Source of the DNA: Rhyacophila brunnea
Lineage: Eukaryota > Arthropoda > Insecta > Trichoptera > Rhyacophilidae
Reading direction: 5' to 3'
DNA length: 64,000 bases
Assembly: GCA_022495005.1 (NCBI GenBank)
Contig: JAGYXB010000791.1
Coordinates: 496,001 to 560,000 of the forward strand
Of the stretch, positions 1 to 11,819 are shown one piece after another (the first letter of the stretch is position 1; each line of letters begins with the position of its first letter). The position numbers were made by a program, and so were the translations under genes. Under the pieces are notes generated by a model, which was not told the DNA's origin, did not search any database, and saw nothing but the letters and a program-made list of their open reading frames with translations.

Positions 1-430
1 GTTACCGCTACTAGACAGAATATTCGTATGCGGAAATGTGCCGAGGTGCGACCTAGGTTGGATTTATAAACGAATCTTATGCAGTAGAAATAAATAATAA
101 AAAAAAGAAACTCGATCTGGGGGGCCGCGATCCTAAATAAATAATTGAATAAGAGTGACGTTTGGTATTCGAAAAAGAAATATGAAAATAAGCTTCCTAA
201 TAATTATTATTTAAGTCACAAAAAACTGTTATTGCCACTTGCCAGTTTGTAGTAGGTAGGTACGTATTATAAATGTTAATATATTATTATCTGATATTAA
301 ACAATCGGATAAAAAATTGCATGCAATTATTCATCTTTTGACATTGTTCCCCAATATACGTGATGTCGTTATCTTTGTGCATATCTCAATAGTTAAAAAT
401 AATATACGACGTGCCTACCTAAAAGTGCGG
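1..430. other. AT-rich, nothing recognised
   Basis: No open frame with a recognisable domain and no paired termini were seen. A short TAGG run lies near position 253. A 62-codon frame at 317-505 runs into the hairpin that follows and looks accidental. Confidence 0.5.
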
Positions 431-565
431 CCACACCGAAAACAAGTCGCACGACAACTCGTTAAATTTTACGATAAGCATGATAATTATCGTAAAATTT
501 CTTAAGCAATTATGATAATTATCGTAAAATTTAACGAGTTGTCGCGCGACTTGTTGCCGGTGTGG
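431..565. repeat. Foldback hairpin, arms about 47 bp
   Basis: The segment starting CCACACCGAAAACAAGTCG at 431 returns as its reverse complement ending CGGTGTGG at 565, with only a few mismatches across about 47 bases. The 40-base centre repeats the motif TTATCGTAAAATTT seen in both arms. This is the structure of a very small foldback MITE. No clear target duplication was found, so superfamily is open. Confidence 0.7.
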
Positions 566-591
566 ACCCGGCATAAGAGGGCTCGCACATC

Positions 592-717
592 AGAACTCGC
601 CGCATGCGTCTTACGACGAATTCGTCGATGTGACGTCATCGTAAACCAAGAAACAAACGTTATCAAATGGAGCTTCGCAGATTGGCCGATGCAACTGCGA
701 CTCTGCGACCCTGCGAC
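592..717. repeat. MITE family E, copy E1 (left part only)
   Basis: These 126 bases are nearly identical to the left third of the full copy at 3866-4246, beginning CTCGCACATCAGAACTCGCC. The copy stops exactly where a hAT-like terminus begins at 718, so it was probably cut by that insertion or by a later deletion. Confidence 0.75.
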
Positions 718-1010
718 CAGTGGCGGCCGGTGACAAGAATATGAGGGAGTGCAAAAAAAAACTCACCTATTTATGCAAGAAGTCCATCTTCCATCGATTT
801 TGAAAACACGTCGATAAGACGAACATCTATACTTAACATCGCAAGAGCATTTAGCCTCAAAAATGACTTAACCTTTTCTAAAGTTGAGAAACAACGCTCA
901 CTTCCCACTGAAATCATCGGGATTGTACAAATTATTTTTAATAGGGTAACACTTTTGCCAAATACTTCCAGTAAATTATTATTAGTGAAAAGTTGAAGTA
1001 TCAATAATGC
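718..1010 (-). pseudogene. hAT transposase C-terminal fragment
   Basis: A minus-strand frame (771-1004) reads LLKIICTIPMISVGSERCFS, followed by a TL-x-K-x-K-SFLR segment and LNALAMLSID. This matches the conserved C-terminal dimerisation region of hAT transposases (xxSERxFSxLxxIKxxLR, then RLxxLAxLxI), as in the ZMYM/ZBED-like group. The sequence CAGTGGCGGCCGGTGAC at 718 looks like the matching left terminus. A possible right terminus (GTCACCTCCGCGCATTG near 1434) is only partly similar and no TSD was found. The frame is short and isolated and has no catalytic region, so it is a dead remnant, not a gene. Confidence 0.7.
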
Positions 1011-3117
1011 TCCAACAGTAACGTAGAAATCTTCTCTACTGTATAAGACTATTAGCTCATTTTTAAGTTTAAATTTGTCACGTTAATAATAATTATTCAT
1101 TATTTATAATTAAGTATTAAATTACCCGATTTAAAAAAATTCATTTACTAAAATATAAAGCCATCCGGCTAGGTAGGCGGCTAGCTCTCTTCAGTACACA
1201 TTTTAAATATACGTATGATTTTGAAATGATTAATGCAAAACATAGCTGATAATTTGGCATAATTCGGTCGCGTTGTTTACGGAACTCTAACTGTGACCGC
1301 CGATTTTTAAAATTCATTGCGTGCGGCCGCATTGTAGATATGTTTCAGACGATGCATATTTACATATTCCAAAGTTTTAGCGTTGTCCATCGAGTAATAA
1401 GATAGTTATAATAAAAGTTATAAAAAATAAATGTCACCTCCGCGCATTGCCAATCTGCCCTATGTTAAACGTCGAACTGCAAAAAATGATATAAACTTTG
1501 CAACGAAGGAATTTCGGCACATTTAACATGATGAGTGACATGCTTATTGAACATATTTAAGCCGAAACGTCGATATTGAGTGGGAAAAATTAATATCTTC
1601 GGTATTTTCTTTAAAATCAGCCCATGTCAGATTCAAATCGCAGAACGTTCCCGCGACACGACAGTGCTGTGATCTGTCATATAAAATCACAACTTCGTTT
1701 AATGAATGCATTTTCACGATACCTACGATGACGTTATTGAATTGAATCGTCGATTTATGCTCTAAATTCCCATTGATGACATTCTGCCGCTACGGCAGCT
1801 ATCCAAGGTAGGGTTGTATCGAAGTATTAGCACTTATTGTGATCCAAAAGCAGTCTTTATACTTACCTACCCACCTATAGAATAGATGATGCGCCGATGT
1901 GAATAATAATTGCTTCATGAATTCGACTCGGAAAATTAATTCCCATTAAACTATAGGACAGTGGGTAGTTATCGACATACTACCTACACAATTACCTACC
2001 TAATGATAAGGTTAATGATACCTACCTAATCTCAAAATGACCACAAAAGAAATGGGGCCTTTTTATCGTACTTACTTACCTATCAAAATAGGTACCACCT
2101 AATCTCAAATCGACCACGAAAAAGGGCCCCATTATCGTTTCAAATAAGAAAAATTATAAATAGGTAGGTAGGTACCGTTCAATGAATGAATACTTGGCTG
2201 AGCTAATAATGTCGGCCAATCTAAACTGTCATCCGTCTCGATGTGAATCGCTAATTAAAATAACGATGAACAATAATAATTTCACTTGTAAAATTCTCAT
2301 TCAACGACAGTACCTATGCTCCATGTTCCTTCTTATTGAATAGATACCTACCTACCTATCTGTACAAAATAAACGTAATAATAGATATTATAAGTCCTAT
2401 GTAACTAGGTACCTACTTCAATGCGACAAACACTAGGCTAATTAATTGTTAAAAGCTACCCACCCACCTACGTCTACAATTCTACACCTAAGTACCTATT
2501 TATTCTCAATAGCAGCCTTTCTGTGGAATACCCACCTGATTAAAATCATAATGCACCTAAGTACCAAATTAACAAGCTGAACTGAACTGTGTGTACATCA
2601 AATTTAAGATACCTACCTATTGAAACACTAATAGTAATAGGGTAATCTCAAAATGAAAATAAAAAAATTAATCCACCAACGTTAGCATAATAATATCGGC
2701 GAAATCGGTGAAACCGGGAGCGGCTTACGTTGAACTGAACTTACTAAACTAACCGTTTGATAAATAAGTCGGGAATATGTTTCTATTTTTGCCTGCATGC
2801 ATCGACATGACATAGTCATCAATAATTAGGCTTCCAACTATATCTCGACGCGTGGCCTAAGCGCTTGTGTTGGAATATTTATATCGGCCAGTGTATGATT
2901 TTATTGTCCGAACGCCGAGTTAAGCTTTGTGTGCTATGGCATTAGGTACAGGCAACCTCCTGAAGAATTAACTTGGAAAACATCATTTCCAACGAAGACT
3001 CATGTAGTCTTATAGAACTTTGTTGGTTTTGATTCTACTAGCCTCATTTGTCGATGTAAATTTTTAAATGTATGCGTGAAAAATAGTGTAAATTCAAGGT
3101 ACACTTTGAATTTTGCT
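1011..3117. other. AT-rich intergenic or intronic DNA with ACCT runs
   Basis: No gene was recognised. Many short ACCTACCT/TAGGTAGG runs occur between about 1860 and 2640. A segment starting CTAATCTCAAAATGACCAC near 2030 is repeated in diverged form near 2099 (about 40 bases, both ending near TTATCG), which is a small local duplication. Confidence 0.5.
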
Positions 3118-3125
3118 CCTTGGCA

Positions 3126-3339
3126 CAGTGTTGCCATCTTTTTCTATGCTGATTATAGTACAAAGGCGTAAAAATTATAGTATTTCTGAAAAATATATAG
3201 TACAGGAACATTTTTCGTCTTGAATTGTTTAAAATTATAGTATTTTGGTTTATTTAGCGTAAAATTATAGTATTTTACATTTTTCGCGGAATTAAAATTA
3301 TAGTATTGTGCTATAATTATAGTACGGTTGGCATCACTG
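3126..3339. mobile_element. hAT-type MITE family D, copy D1
   Basis: The 214-bp element has ends CAGTGTTGCCA and TGGCATCACTG and is flanked by a perfect 8-bp duplication CCTTGGCA (3118-3125 and 3340-3347). CAGTG ends with an 8-bp TSD are the hAT signature. The inside holds several copies of AAAATTATAGTATTTT, which create a misleading frame full of YYNF. This copy is the uninterrupted version of D2 at 44346-45844, which carries a mariner. Confidence 0.92.
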
Positions 3340-3597
3340 CCTTGGCATGTCTCACCGATGGAGGCATGTGTGTATTGGTCGCGTCTCATTGGTGTAGTTA
3401 CGTGTGTATTGGTAGACGGTGGCGTTGGCGCGTCGAAATCACTATGTTCGAATACGCGCGGAATTCAAAATGATTGATTTCGTATAAGTTTCCGATATCG
3501 CATTTTTCGGAATACATGGGGGTTGTATATTATATATTTTTATTTAATCGATGATGGGAGTGCAGTGCACACTTTGCTCCTTTACTAGAGCCGTCCC

Positions 3598-3853
3598 TGC
3601 CTGCGACATTCGTCTAGTTACATTGGCCAAAGCCTGCATGTCGATGTCCGGCCAATATCGACTCCGCGCATGCACACAGCTGCAGAATCGGGCGAATCGG
3701 CCATTTCTCTCCAGACTGTCGCTGCGTTTAGTAGAGCTAGAGCTAGCAGCGCTAGGCAGATGTGCGAGGTTGTGATCGTGCAACATTCGCCGGCAGTCTC
3801 GAAGGTTTTAATTTATGGCCGTCAGGCACACAAGGCGAGTTGTGATGTGCGAG
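3598..3853. repeat. MITE family E, copy E2 (right part)
   Basis: About 256 bases match the right two thirds of E3, ending with the terminal repeat GGCGAGTTGTGATGTGCGAG. It lies 12 bases before E3 starts, so E2 and E3 form a tandem dimer. Frames of 63-80 codons here are byproducts of a relatively GC-rich repeat and do not resemble any protein. Confidence 0.8.
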
Positions 3854-3865
3854 CCGGCTAGTGGC

Positions 3866-4246
3866 CTCGCACATCAGAACTCGCCGCATGCGTCTTACGA
3901 CGAATTCGTCGATGTGACGTCATCGTAAACCAAGAAACAAACGTTATCAAATGGAGCTTCGCAGATTGGCCGATGCAACTGCAACTCTGCGACCCTGCGA
4001 CATTCGTCTAGTTGCATTGGCTAAAGCCTGCATGTCGATGTCAGGCCAATATCGACTCCGCGCATGCACACAGCTGCAGAATCGGGCGAATCGGCCATTT
4101 CTCTCCAGCTGTCGCTGCGTTTGGTAGAGCTAGAGCTAGCAGCGCTAGGCAGATGTGCGAGGTTGTGATCGTGCAACATTCGCCGGCAGTCTCGAGGGTT
4201 TTAATTTATGGCCGTCAGGCACACAAGGCGAGTTGTGATGTGCGAG
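3866..4246. mobile_element. MITE family E, copy E3 (full length)
   Basis: The 381-bp copy begins CTCGCACATCAGAACTCGCC and ends with the reverse complement of CTCGCACATCACAACTCGCC, a 20-bp terminal inverted repeat with one mismatch. It has no coding capacity. The sequence GCCGGCTA follows both E2 and E3, so the true ends may extend slightly further. The superfamily is not decided. Confidence 0.8.
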
Positions 4247-5673
4247 CCGGCTAAGTGTTGTTTTCGTTACCGTAAAAATATACCGACATTTTTTTTAATT
4301 AAACAAAGACGAGTTTTAAATAAACTAACTTTATTAGTGGACGAAGAAATCAGAAAGTTAAATGTTTAACGGCCCACGTGCTCCGCGTCAAAATGGAGCT
4401 TTTATGGTATTTTCAAAGCATGATCCTGGATATTCCTTAAAATCTATTTATATAATTTTGAAGCCTTATTATCCTTTATATTTATTTTAAACATTTGATG
4501 ACTGCATAAAGTATTTTTATTACATAAAATAGTATCCTTTTAAACCTCTCGCTCTAATGTTTTAGAATATAGTCATATTTCAGTACATTCATGTGCAGTG
4601 GTGTTAAGATTTGTTACATTTATTAATTTTTAAACGCATTTATAAAACCATTAATAAAATTTATGTTGACATTATTATAGTGAAATATTTACGATAAAAA
4701 ATTATATTGATAATCACTGTGATCCCAAATTTGACAAGAATTAGGCATTTTATTATTCAAAAAATGGGCAAAATAAACACATTTGAAGATAATTCTAAAG
4801 ATTCTGATTATAAGCCATGTCTTTGACCATTCCAGTGTAATAAACATCCGACGAATAATGATTGTTTTATACTTACTTACTAATTATTAAACTAAGAATA
4901 AGGTTGTATTTTTTTGAAATACGCCATTTCTTTTGGCATTTCCCAGTGTTTAAGCTACAACATATGGCCGTAGCCATAAATTGACAAACTATAACTGAAC
5001 TAGGGAGTAAGATCATGTTAACGCGCGTGATTGAACATGTACCGTTTAAAAAAAAGATTTGTTTTCGGTTAGGTTAGGTACAGTAAAAACGACATTTTGC
5101 TTTGTTTAGATTATATCATTTACTCTAAAGTGGTGTAAATATGTGTGTAAATATTATATTATGAATGTCATCACAAAATGTATTATTTTCACTACATATG
5201 AAAGAAACTTGTTGAATTTGTTTTTTATAACACTTCATTAATAATATTCAAGATAACTATGTTGGTATTTTCCTAATAATTAATAGTATCAAACAAGCAA
5301 TCAAGTAACCGAGTAGTGATGGAGACACATTGTTTCGATTAATATGCATTTCCATAATGAATGAATGAATGAAAGACGCAGTTGAAACTGGAATAAAAAA
5401 TGAAGGTCAAATTGGAATAATTACTCCACTTAACTGTTGTAGCAATAATTACATTGAATGAAAAAAAATACACATGCCGCCCAGTGTTGTCTACGTCGAC
5501 AAAAATATGTAAACGGATTATGAAAAAAAATGCCACATAGAAAAACTTTTATTTTTTTATTTTTTTTAAATATAGGTACGCACAGTCAGTCGCACATTGA
5601 TTTTTTTACGTAAAAACCAGATTGAAGACATATTTATAGATAAAAAAACGCTTTTTATAGATCTGGTATAAAA
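4247..5673. other. AT-rich, nothing recognised
   Basis: No gene or paired termini were seen. A short (AATG)n run occurs near 5356-5372. Confidence 0.5.
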
Positions 5674-6209
5674 CGTGTCCGGAAATTTGTACGTATGCAG
5701 TTCGCCGTATCACACTTCACCGTGAAAAGTTGTATCGGAAATATATGGTCGTACATTAAAAACCGTTGGTTGGGTCGTATAGTACTGAGATAAAATTCAT
5801 GTCTAAATAAAACACGGTTCTTGTCGGTTCACAAGAAGCCAGCGGAAAACAAATTTTGTAAATAGCCGGATATACTGGATTATTTGTTAGGTTTGCTTAG
5901 GTTTTCTTTTCTGAATTCATGAATTTTGCCAAAATCGGCTGTGGAAATTGGCGCGGTTGCCGCCTGGCTTCCTGTAAACCGACTTGTACCTACCTAAAAC
6001 ACTTACAAAATACGTAATAAAATCTACCGACATATAAAGGAAAGACAGTAGGAAATAGGTAAGTATGCAATTAAATTAGAAATACAAAATACGAACAATG
6101 CGTATTTTTTTTCATCTCGGTGCTATAGAATAGAGATGAACGTATAGTATACGGTCACATCTTTCCGATAAAAAGCTTACGGCGGACTGTGCCACGGAGA
6201 AATGTAATA
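5674..6209. mobile_element. Palindromic MITE family A, copy A1
   Basis: It begins CGTGTCCGGAAATTTGTACG and follows copies A2-A4: a CACCGTGAAA block, the phrase AAATTCATGTCTAAATAAAA, a TTAGG-like centre and a right half containing CGTATAGTATACGG. The right tip is damaged, ending near AATGTAATA, and no TSD survives. About 100 extra bases lie in the right half compared with A3. Confidence 0.8.
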
Positions 6210-7446
6210 GGGTGACTGTTCCTAAAGTCAGCCGCCTCCAGTAGTCAGCCTTTTTAGTTTCAAACGCTTATAACAGCGGGTACATTAAAAAAACAGTTTT
6301 GTTTAATTATGTGCTAAGCTAACCTCTCTGGAAATTAACACGGAAATTAAAAAAAAATCATGTTAACTTGACAAGTTTCAACCTGACTGATGTGGAATCA
6401 CTAACAAAAAAATAGCTGCTGCCAACATCTTAAAAAGGTATGTTTGATTTACTATTCATTGAATGCTACATGTTCAGGGCTTTTTTCATACATAATATGG
6501 AGTTTTTCTATGAAAATATAGAGAAACCTCATTGTTTAATCAAATATTTGGGGGGCTGACTACCGGTTCAGTGTCCAGTACTCAGCCCGGTGGCTGAGCA
6601 CTGGTGTATATAATTTTTAAGCTTTAACCGGTATAAAACGCTATGAGCAGCATGCACAATCTAAGATTTCGTTCCTAAGGATAAGTCGCCGAAAAGGATG
6701 ACTTAACTATAGACAATAATGAGTATAGAGTTAAGGAATCCTTAACCATAGACAACTTTTGTTATGAACACGCCCCTTTCCGTATTACCATTTTACCACT
6801 GACAGCTGCTGTCAAAATAAATTCGAGTGCTATAAAACAGTCCATACACATTCATTTAACAATTTATCTCAATATGGATATTGATAGTGTTAATTCGTTT
6901 GGCATGTACTAGCAGAATATTATTTTACTTTTATACGCCAGCCCGCAAAAATACAAAATGCCAGGTGAAGAATGACACTTGACGCTGGTATTACCATGTT
7001 AAAAAAATATCTTACGGTGCCTGTGGAATCACGTATAATGACTTATAACGGAGACATAAGAGTATTATAATTAAATATTAATATGTATTTATAGTTATTG
7101 CATTTATAAAATGCAGTTGTCATATTTTTGTCATCGTTTAACAATTATAAAATAATTTACCTAAACTATAGGAAACAGAATTTTTAAATATGGTATTATT
7201 TTCAATAGAAATGATCTTAACTAAGGACAATGTTTCTGCATAGTGTTTTTTGCTAAGGAAATTTTAGTTATGACAAATGTTTCTGCATACCGCTCTGAGT
7301 TTGCAACGCTGAATTGCCGAGAGTTACTGTGATGTGACTACGTAGTATGTGATTTTTATTTGATAATATGAAATATTGCTTATGATCATTTATATTATAT
7401 TATAACATTTACATTTGACACAGTTACCTAGAAAATAGTGGTGTGT
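6210..7446. other. AT-rich, nothing recognised
   Basis: Several TAGTCAGCC/ACTCAGCC repeats occur around 6240-6600, but no terminal repeats or protein could be defined. Confidence 0.45.
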
Positions 7447-7692
7447 AAAACGAGCCGACCATGAAAAATAGGGAACCTGCGGCCCGCGGCGAAATATTTT
7501 TCCTAAAAAAAACAAGCCAACTATGAAAATCTGGGAACCTGCGGCCCGCGACAAAATATTTTTCCTAAAAAAAACAAGCCGACCATGAAAATCTGGGAAC
7601 CTGCGGCCCGCGGCAAAATATTTCTCCTAAAAAAACAAGCCGACTATGAAAAATTGGGAACCTGCGGCCCGCGGCGAATTTTTTTTCCTAAA
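7447..7692. repeat. Minisatellite, about 62 bp x 4
   Basis: Four tandem units of about 62 bp each contain CAAGCCGAC-CATGAAAA, then GGGAACCTGCGGCCCGCGGC, then AAATATTTTTCCTAAAA. Each has a GC-rich palindromic core (CTGCGGCCCGCGG) in otherwise AT-rich DNA. The core resembles the CTGCGGCCCGCGG phrase of some hAT termini. A TTGGCAACACTG motif at about 7776-7787, like the end of family D, lies just beyond the array. Confidence 0.9.
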
Positions 7693-8337
7693 ACAGAAAT
7701 CTACTGATATTTTGTCGAATCTACTGAATTTTTTTTACACATTCTACTGAAATTAAAAATTTTGACTTGGCAACACTGGTGCCAGGTCAAATATCACGAC
7801 ATCGTGACGTGTATTTTACAATGCGATAGTGACCGTATCACGATGAAGCCTATTTTGGTGGTATTTTATAGCGGCTTTTATTATTCTCATAATAACTGTC
7901 ATAATTACAATTAAATTATTGACAAGCATATGATAATTTATTGTAAGATCAAACTATATTTAGAAATATTAGATTTTAAGTTATAGGCCTGGTAGGTATA
8001 TGCCTTCTCACCATACGGTATTGAATGATTTGCACGCTATATTATAGTGAAACTACAATACATTACCAACAGTGATTCCTAACTAGGGTTCGGAGAGAAT
8101 TTACCAAGGTTTGCAGAAAAGGACAACATGTAACCTTCCTTGCACTTGGCCTATTTATAAGACAATGAAACCTATTGAAAGTTTAACTTAGTTAGATATT
8201 CGCGCGATAGTTTGCATTGTTATCATTGAAGTACCTAGCCATAGATTTAATTTTGGTGTGGATTTATGTAGCGGCTCAATAAATTATTCCCAATTATAAT
8301 TTTAACTTTTGATTTTGATTTTTTCATTGTTATACCA
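7693..8337. other. AT-rich, nothing recognised
   Basis: Only a possible hAT-like end (TTGGCAACACTG at about 7776) was noted. No matching left end was found. Confidence 0.45.
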
Positions 8338-8346
8338 TTTGCATTT

Positions 8347-8866
8347 TGTTACATGTAAATCGTACGTATTACATTTCACCGTAACACAGTTTGCGTGAGC
8401 TTTCTTATCGGAAAGAGATGACCGTATAGTATACGGTCATTTCTGTAGGACCGAAATGAAAAAAATACGCGTTGTTCTGTATTTCTAATTTAATTACATA
8501 CTTACCTATTTTTAACTGTTTTATGTTCACGTCGGTTACAGGAAGCCAGGCGGGAAACGCGCCAATTTTCATAACCGATTTTGGCCAAATTCATGAATTC
8601 AAGAATGAAAACCTAACCTAACCTAACAAAATAATCCAGTATATCGGCTATTTTCAAAATTTGTTTGCCGCTGGTTTCCTGTAAACCGGCGAGAACCGTG
8701 TTTTATTTAGACATGAATTTTATCTCAGTACTATACGACCTAACCAAAGAGGTTAGACAAAGAGATTGGACGGTCTTTAATATACTTATGACCATATATT
8801 TCCGATTCAACTTTTCACAATGAAGTGTGATACAGCGAACTGCATACGTACAAATTACCTGACACG
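8347..8866. mobile_element. Palindromic MITE family A, copy A2 (inverted relative to A1)
   Basis: The element runs from TGTTACATGTAAATCGTACG to CGTACAAATTACCTGACACG. It is flanked by a perfect 9-bp duplication TTTGCATTT (8338-8346 and 8867-8875). The two halves are diverged inverted copies, with CCTAACCTAACCTAAC near the middle. A 9-bp TSD with long inverted arms points to the Mutator superfamily. There is no ORF, so it is non-autonomous. Confidence 0.92.
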
Positions 8867-8875
8867 TTTGCATTT

Positions 8876-10445
8876 GTATCTATGTTTAACATAAAAATTA
8901 TTAATTACTTTCCCGGCGAAGATTATACCTATCAAGGAGTTTTGTCACAAATGAAGGTTTTATATACATAGGCAGAGATTTTTCAACTATGCATATTTTT
9001 TTTTTACTTTAAAAGATTTTTGCTTTTAAATTCAAAGAGCCTACGTTGGATTTTTATCTACAAAAATAGATTTAAGTAGATATACCAAAATCTTTTTGCA
9101 TAATTGGTTTCCCACCTGAAAATACGTGTTATATGTTATACATAACACAATATTTATTTTATGTAAAACTTAGCAAATCTTATACGGATCCATAACAAAC
9201 ATTAAAAAAAACATTGTGACAATGAACAAAACACTGAACTCACCTGCCAGTGTTATAAAAAGGAATAACCTTTTCTAGTAATATATTTCTCCCATCAAAT
9301 AAAAAAAAAAAAATCTATTATCCTGCATTGCATTAAAACAATTTAAATCAATTTTTGAAATTCTGGTCATGCTTTTAAAATTGAGAAAAAGTATAGCACG
9401 TACTTGCGTAGGTACTGGAAGTTTCGCCGAGTGCATTTTTAGAGCTTTGCAGAAATTTTAAACTTTAGTGAAAAGTAAAAAAGTTTGACCAACGATATTG
9501 CAGACTGGTTCGGACGTAAACGAGAGTTTCAAACTGCGAAACTGTCACGTGTGAACGTCAAATTACGTTTACGATTAGTGCAGTGAAATATCTTTTTCAA
9601 CTAGTATTTTATTAAGTTTTTCAATGCAGTTTTTTTAAAATATAAGACTGTATAAGGACTGCATTTTAATAATATCTTATTTGTGCATTCTTCATTGTAA
9701 AAATACAGCATATTTGATCATCTCACTCTAAGATGAGAAAAGCAAATCTTGCTTCTAAAAGTCTCAACTGGAGTCAGTCACAAGTAAAGAACATGGAAAT
9801 GTGTCAATGTACGTGTGGCCAGCAACGAGTCCGGTGGGAACCAAGCATTGTCAGCAAATTTCGCGACATATGGTTCGATCACGAAAATATTATTCAATTA
9901 TTTTAATGTACATTTTCACAGGCCATCAGCGGTATCAATTGTCGCTTACTCGGTGAGAAACGTTGATTGCGAAAATAATACTGTTTTTTAATATATATTT
10001 CTTACGCAGTCAGGCAATACTTTATGGGATATTCAATGTCAGCATTATTAAATTATGAGGCGTTCAATAAATTTAATAGCCTATCACGATTGAATGAAAG
10101 TCACTCAATATCGCCGCGCCTCGAGCTAAATATCTCACTAAATTTATCTTTTGTATTATTGTGTAAAACCTGAATTTATGTAACCGTATATCTCAATTGT
10201 AAATAAACTCGCCATCTCCACTAACACCAGCCAGTCATAATATTTCACTCTCCACATCGCCCATCTTTTATCATCTTTCAGCATCATCATCATCATCCAC
10301 CAACACGCACCTAACATCCAAAATACATACTAAGAATCACGACGGGGTACACCCGAGACGATATAGTGAAATGGGGGTTCTTTGATGAACAAGCCTACAA
10401 GTTGAGGAAAATAGTGTAGCCTTTGCTAACTTTTGAATTGATACC
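8876..10445. other. AT-rich, nothing recognised
   Basis: A short (CAT)n run lies at about 10281-10298, resembling the reversed ATGATG tail of LINEs. No coding sequence was supported. Confidence 0.45.
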
Positions 10446-10453
10446 CTGTAGCA

Positions 10454-10804
10454 CATGCCTAGGGGGATTGACAGGACTGATTTGACAGCTTGGGGGCCCG
10501 GACGTAGGAGGAGTCCAGCGTGGCGGGTCGACCAGCTATGTGAGATTAACACATATCACAAATTTACTCTAATAGTAAAAAAGTCGGCTGCGGCGTTACT
10601 TGACTTTAAGGTTATTAAATATGTGGTTGTGCGTTGCAATTTAATGTGATATGATGATTGATATACTCAAATGATAATTCCAGTGTAGGTACAACTTAGT
10701 AAACACTACTTTAAAGCGTTACACTGCCCTTAACCTCAGCGATAGGTAGGTGGGCCCACCATATATCTTGGCCTGGGGGCCCGCATCAGGATGTTGTTGC
10801 CATG
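10454..10804. mobile_element. CATGG-ended MITE family F, copy F4
   Basis: The 351-bp copy begins CATGCCTAGGGGGATTGACAG and ends GTTGTTGCCATG. It is flanked by an imperfect 8-bp duplication, CTGTAGCA against CTGTGGCC. Family landmarks are GGCGGGTCGACCAG, CACACTGCCxTTAACC-type sequence and GGCCTGGGGGCCCGC. No ORF belongs to it; the short frames here are chance. Confidence 0.85.
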
Positions 10805-10891
10805 CTGTGGCCATTGCAGATACGACGCGTCGAAGAAGAAGCAGTCATGGTCATGATAATGTTCAATGCAGAATGACTACATAAGAGTTAA

Positions 10892-11231
10892 GAGCGTACA
10901 TAAGTGAAACGGCAAATAATTTTCAACACTATGTGGGACGTAATTTCGGCCGCGTTGCCATTTGGAGAGCGATAGTCGACTTGTGAGCACGTCAATTTAT
11001 TTTTGATGGCGTCGGAGGAATATATTCTTAAATCGTGTAAAGATGACTAAAAAACATTCCGCATGTACTTGCTACTATTATTATTAGTAATATAACAATA
11101 AACATAACATTAAATGGACGCATGTTGGATTTTTATGACAAATTATATTTCGTTCGGCTCGCGTCATTTGCACAATCCGCGCATCGCCTAGTCACGATCT
11201 TTTTAGACCACGCCTCAGCTGAGGTATAGCC
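10892..11231. mobile_element. TTAA-target MITE family B, copy B1 (subfamily 2)
   Basis: The 340-bp copy lies between TTAA at 10888-10891 and TTAA at 11232-11235. Its ends are GAGCGTACATAAGTGAAACG and, read inward from the right, GGCTATACCTCAGCTGAGGC. TTAA duplication is the piggyBac-superfamily habit. There is no coding capacity. These ends match copy B5 but differ from the GGTGACGCAT/GGCCATGCAT ends of B2-B4. Confidence 0.9.
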
Positions 11232-11365
11232 TTAATAGATCAGTATTATACCTATCCGGTGAATAGTAAACTGTATATTAATAAGATGCAGAGATTATAC
11301 AGGAGACCACCCGCGATTGTCCGGATATTGAGTTTTATTTTGATTCCATGAATATGTATTATTAC

Positions 11366-11619
11366 ATATCGTCGTTGAAACTAGAAAATTGTGTAACTCC
11401 AAAAACACTACTTTACAGGAGAGACAAAAAACATTATGGTTTCCTATACAAATGTATGGTTTTGGAGTGAAATCATCCATGATTTAACAATGATACAATT
11501 TTTCTGAAATTACAAAATTTGCAAGACGGATAGATATTATCAACGGCCACTAGATGGCATTCAAAGTCAATTTTCGATTAAAACGGAGTTACACAATTTT
11601 CTAGTTTCAACGACGATAT
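11366..11619. mobile_element. MITE with perfect 35-bp inverted ends
   Basis: The arms at 11366-11400 and 11585-11619 are exact reverse complements over 35 bases (starting ATATCGTCGTTGAAACTAGA). The perfect match suggests a fairly recent insertion. No second copy was seen in the window and no convincing TSD was found, so the superfamily is unknown. Confidence 0.85.
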
Positions 11620-11819
11620 TTAGTAAACAAGCAGTTACACTGCTTCGCAGTATGGCTTCGTTAAATCATATTATCTACGTAATACGTGTTTGAGATACTC
11701 TTATCTTCTCGACAATAGTGCGCATCCCATAAATAATTATACATGACCGGTACTGTCCTGGATTTATATAGTTGTTCGGATCTTTAAAATGTCCCGGGTT
11801 TTAAAGTATGAGTACATAT

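Noticed and set aside
1322..1340. GTGCGGCCGCATTG as a possible MITE end
   Set aside because: It resembles the foldback at 431-565 only over the first few bases and has no partner.
1860..2640. ACCT/TAGG runs as a CRISPR-like or satellite array
   Set aside because: They are short scattered microsatellite runs without regular spacing or unique spacers.
3153..3389. 78-codon minus-strand frame with repeated YYNF
   Set aside because: It is produced by tandem AAAATTATAGTATT units inside hAT-MITE D1; the same frame occurs in D2. It is not a protein.
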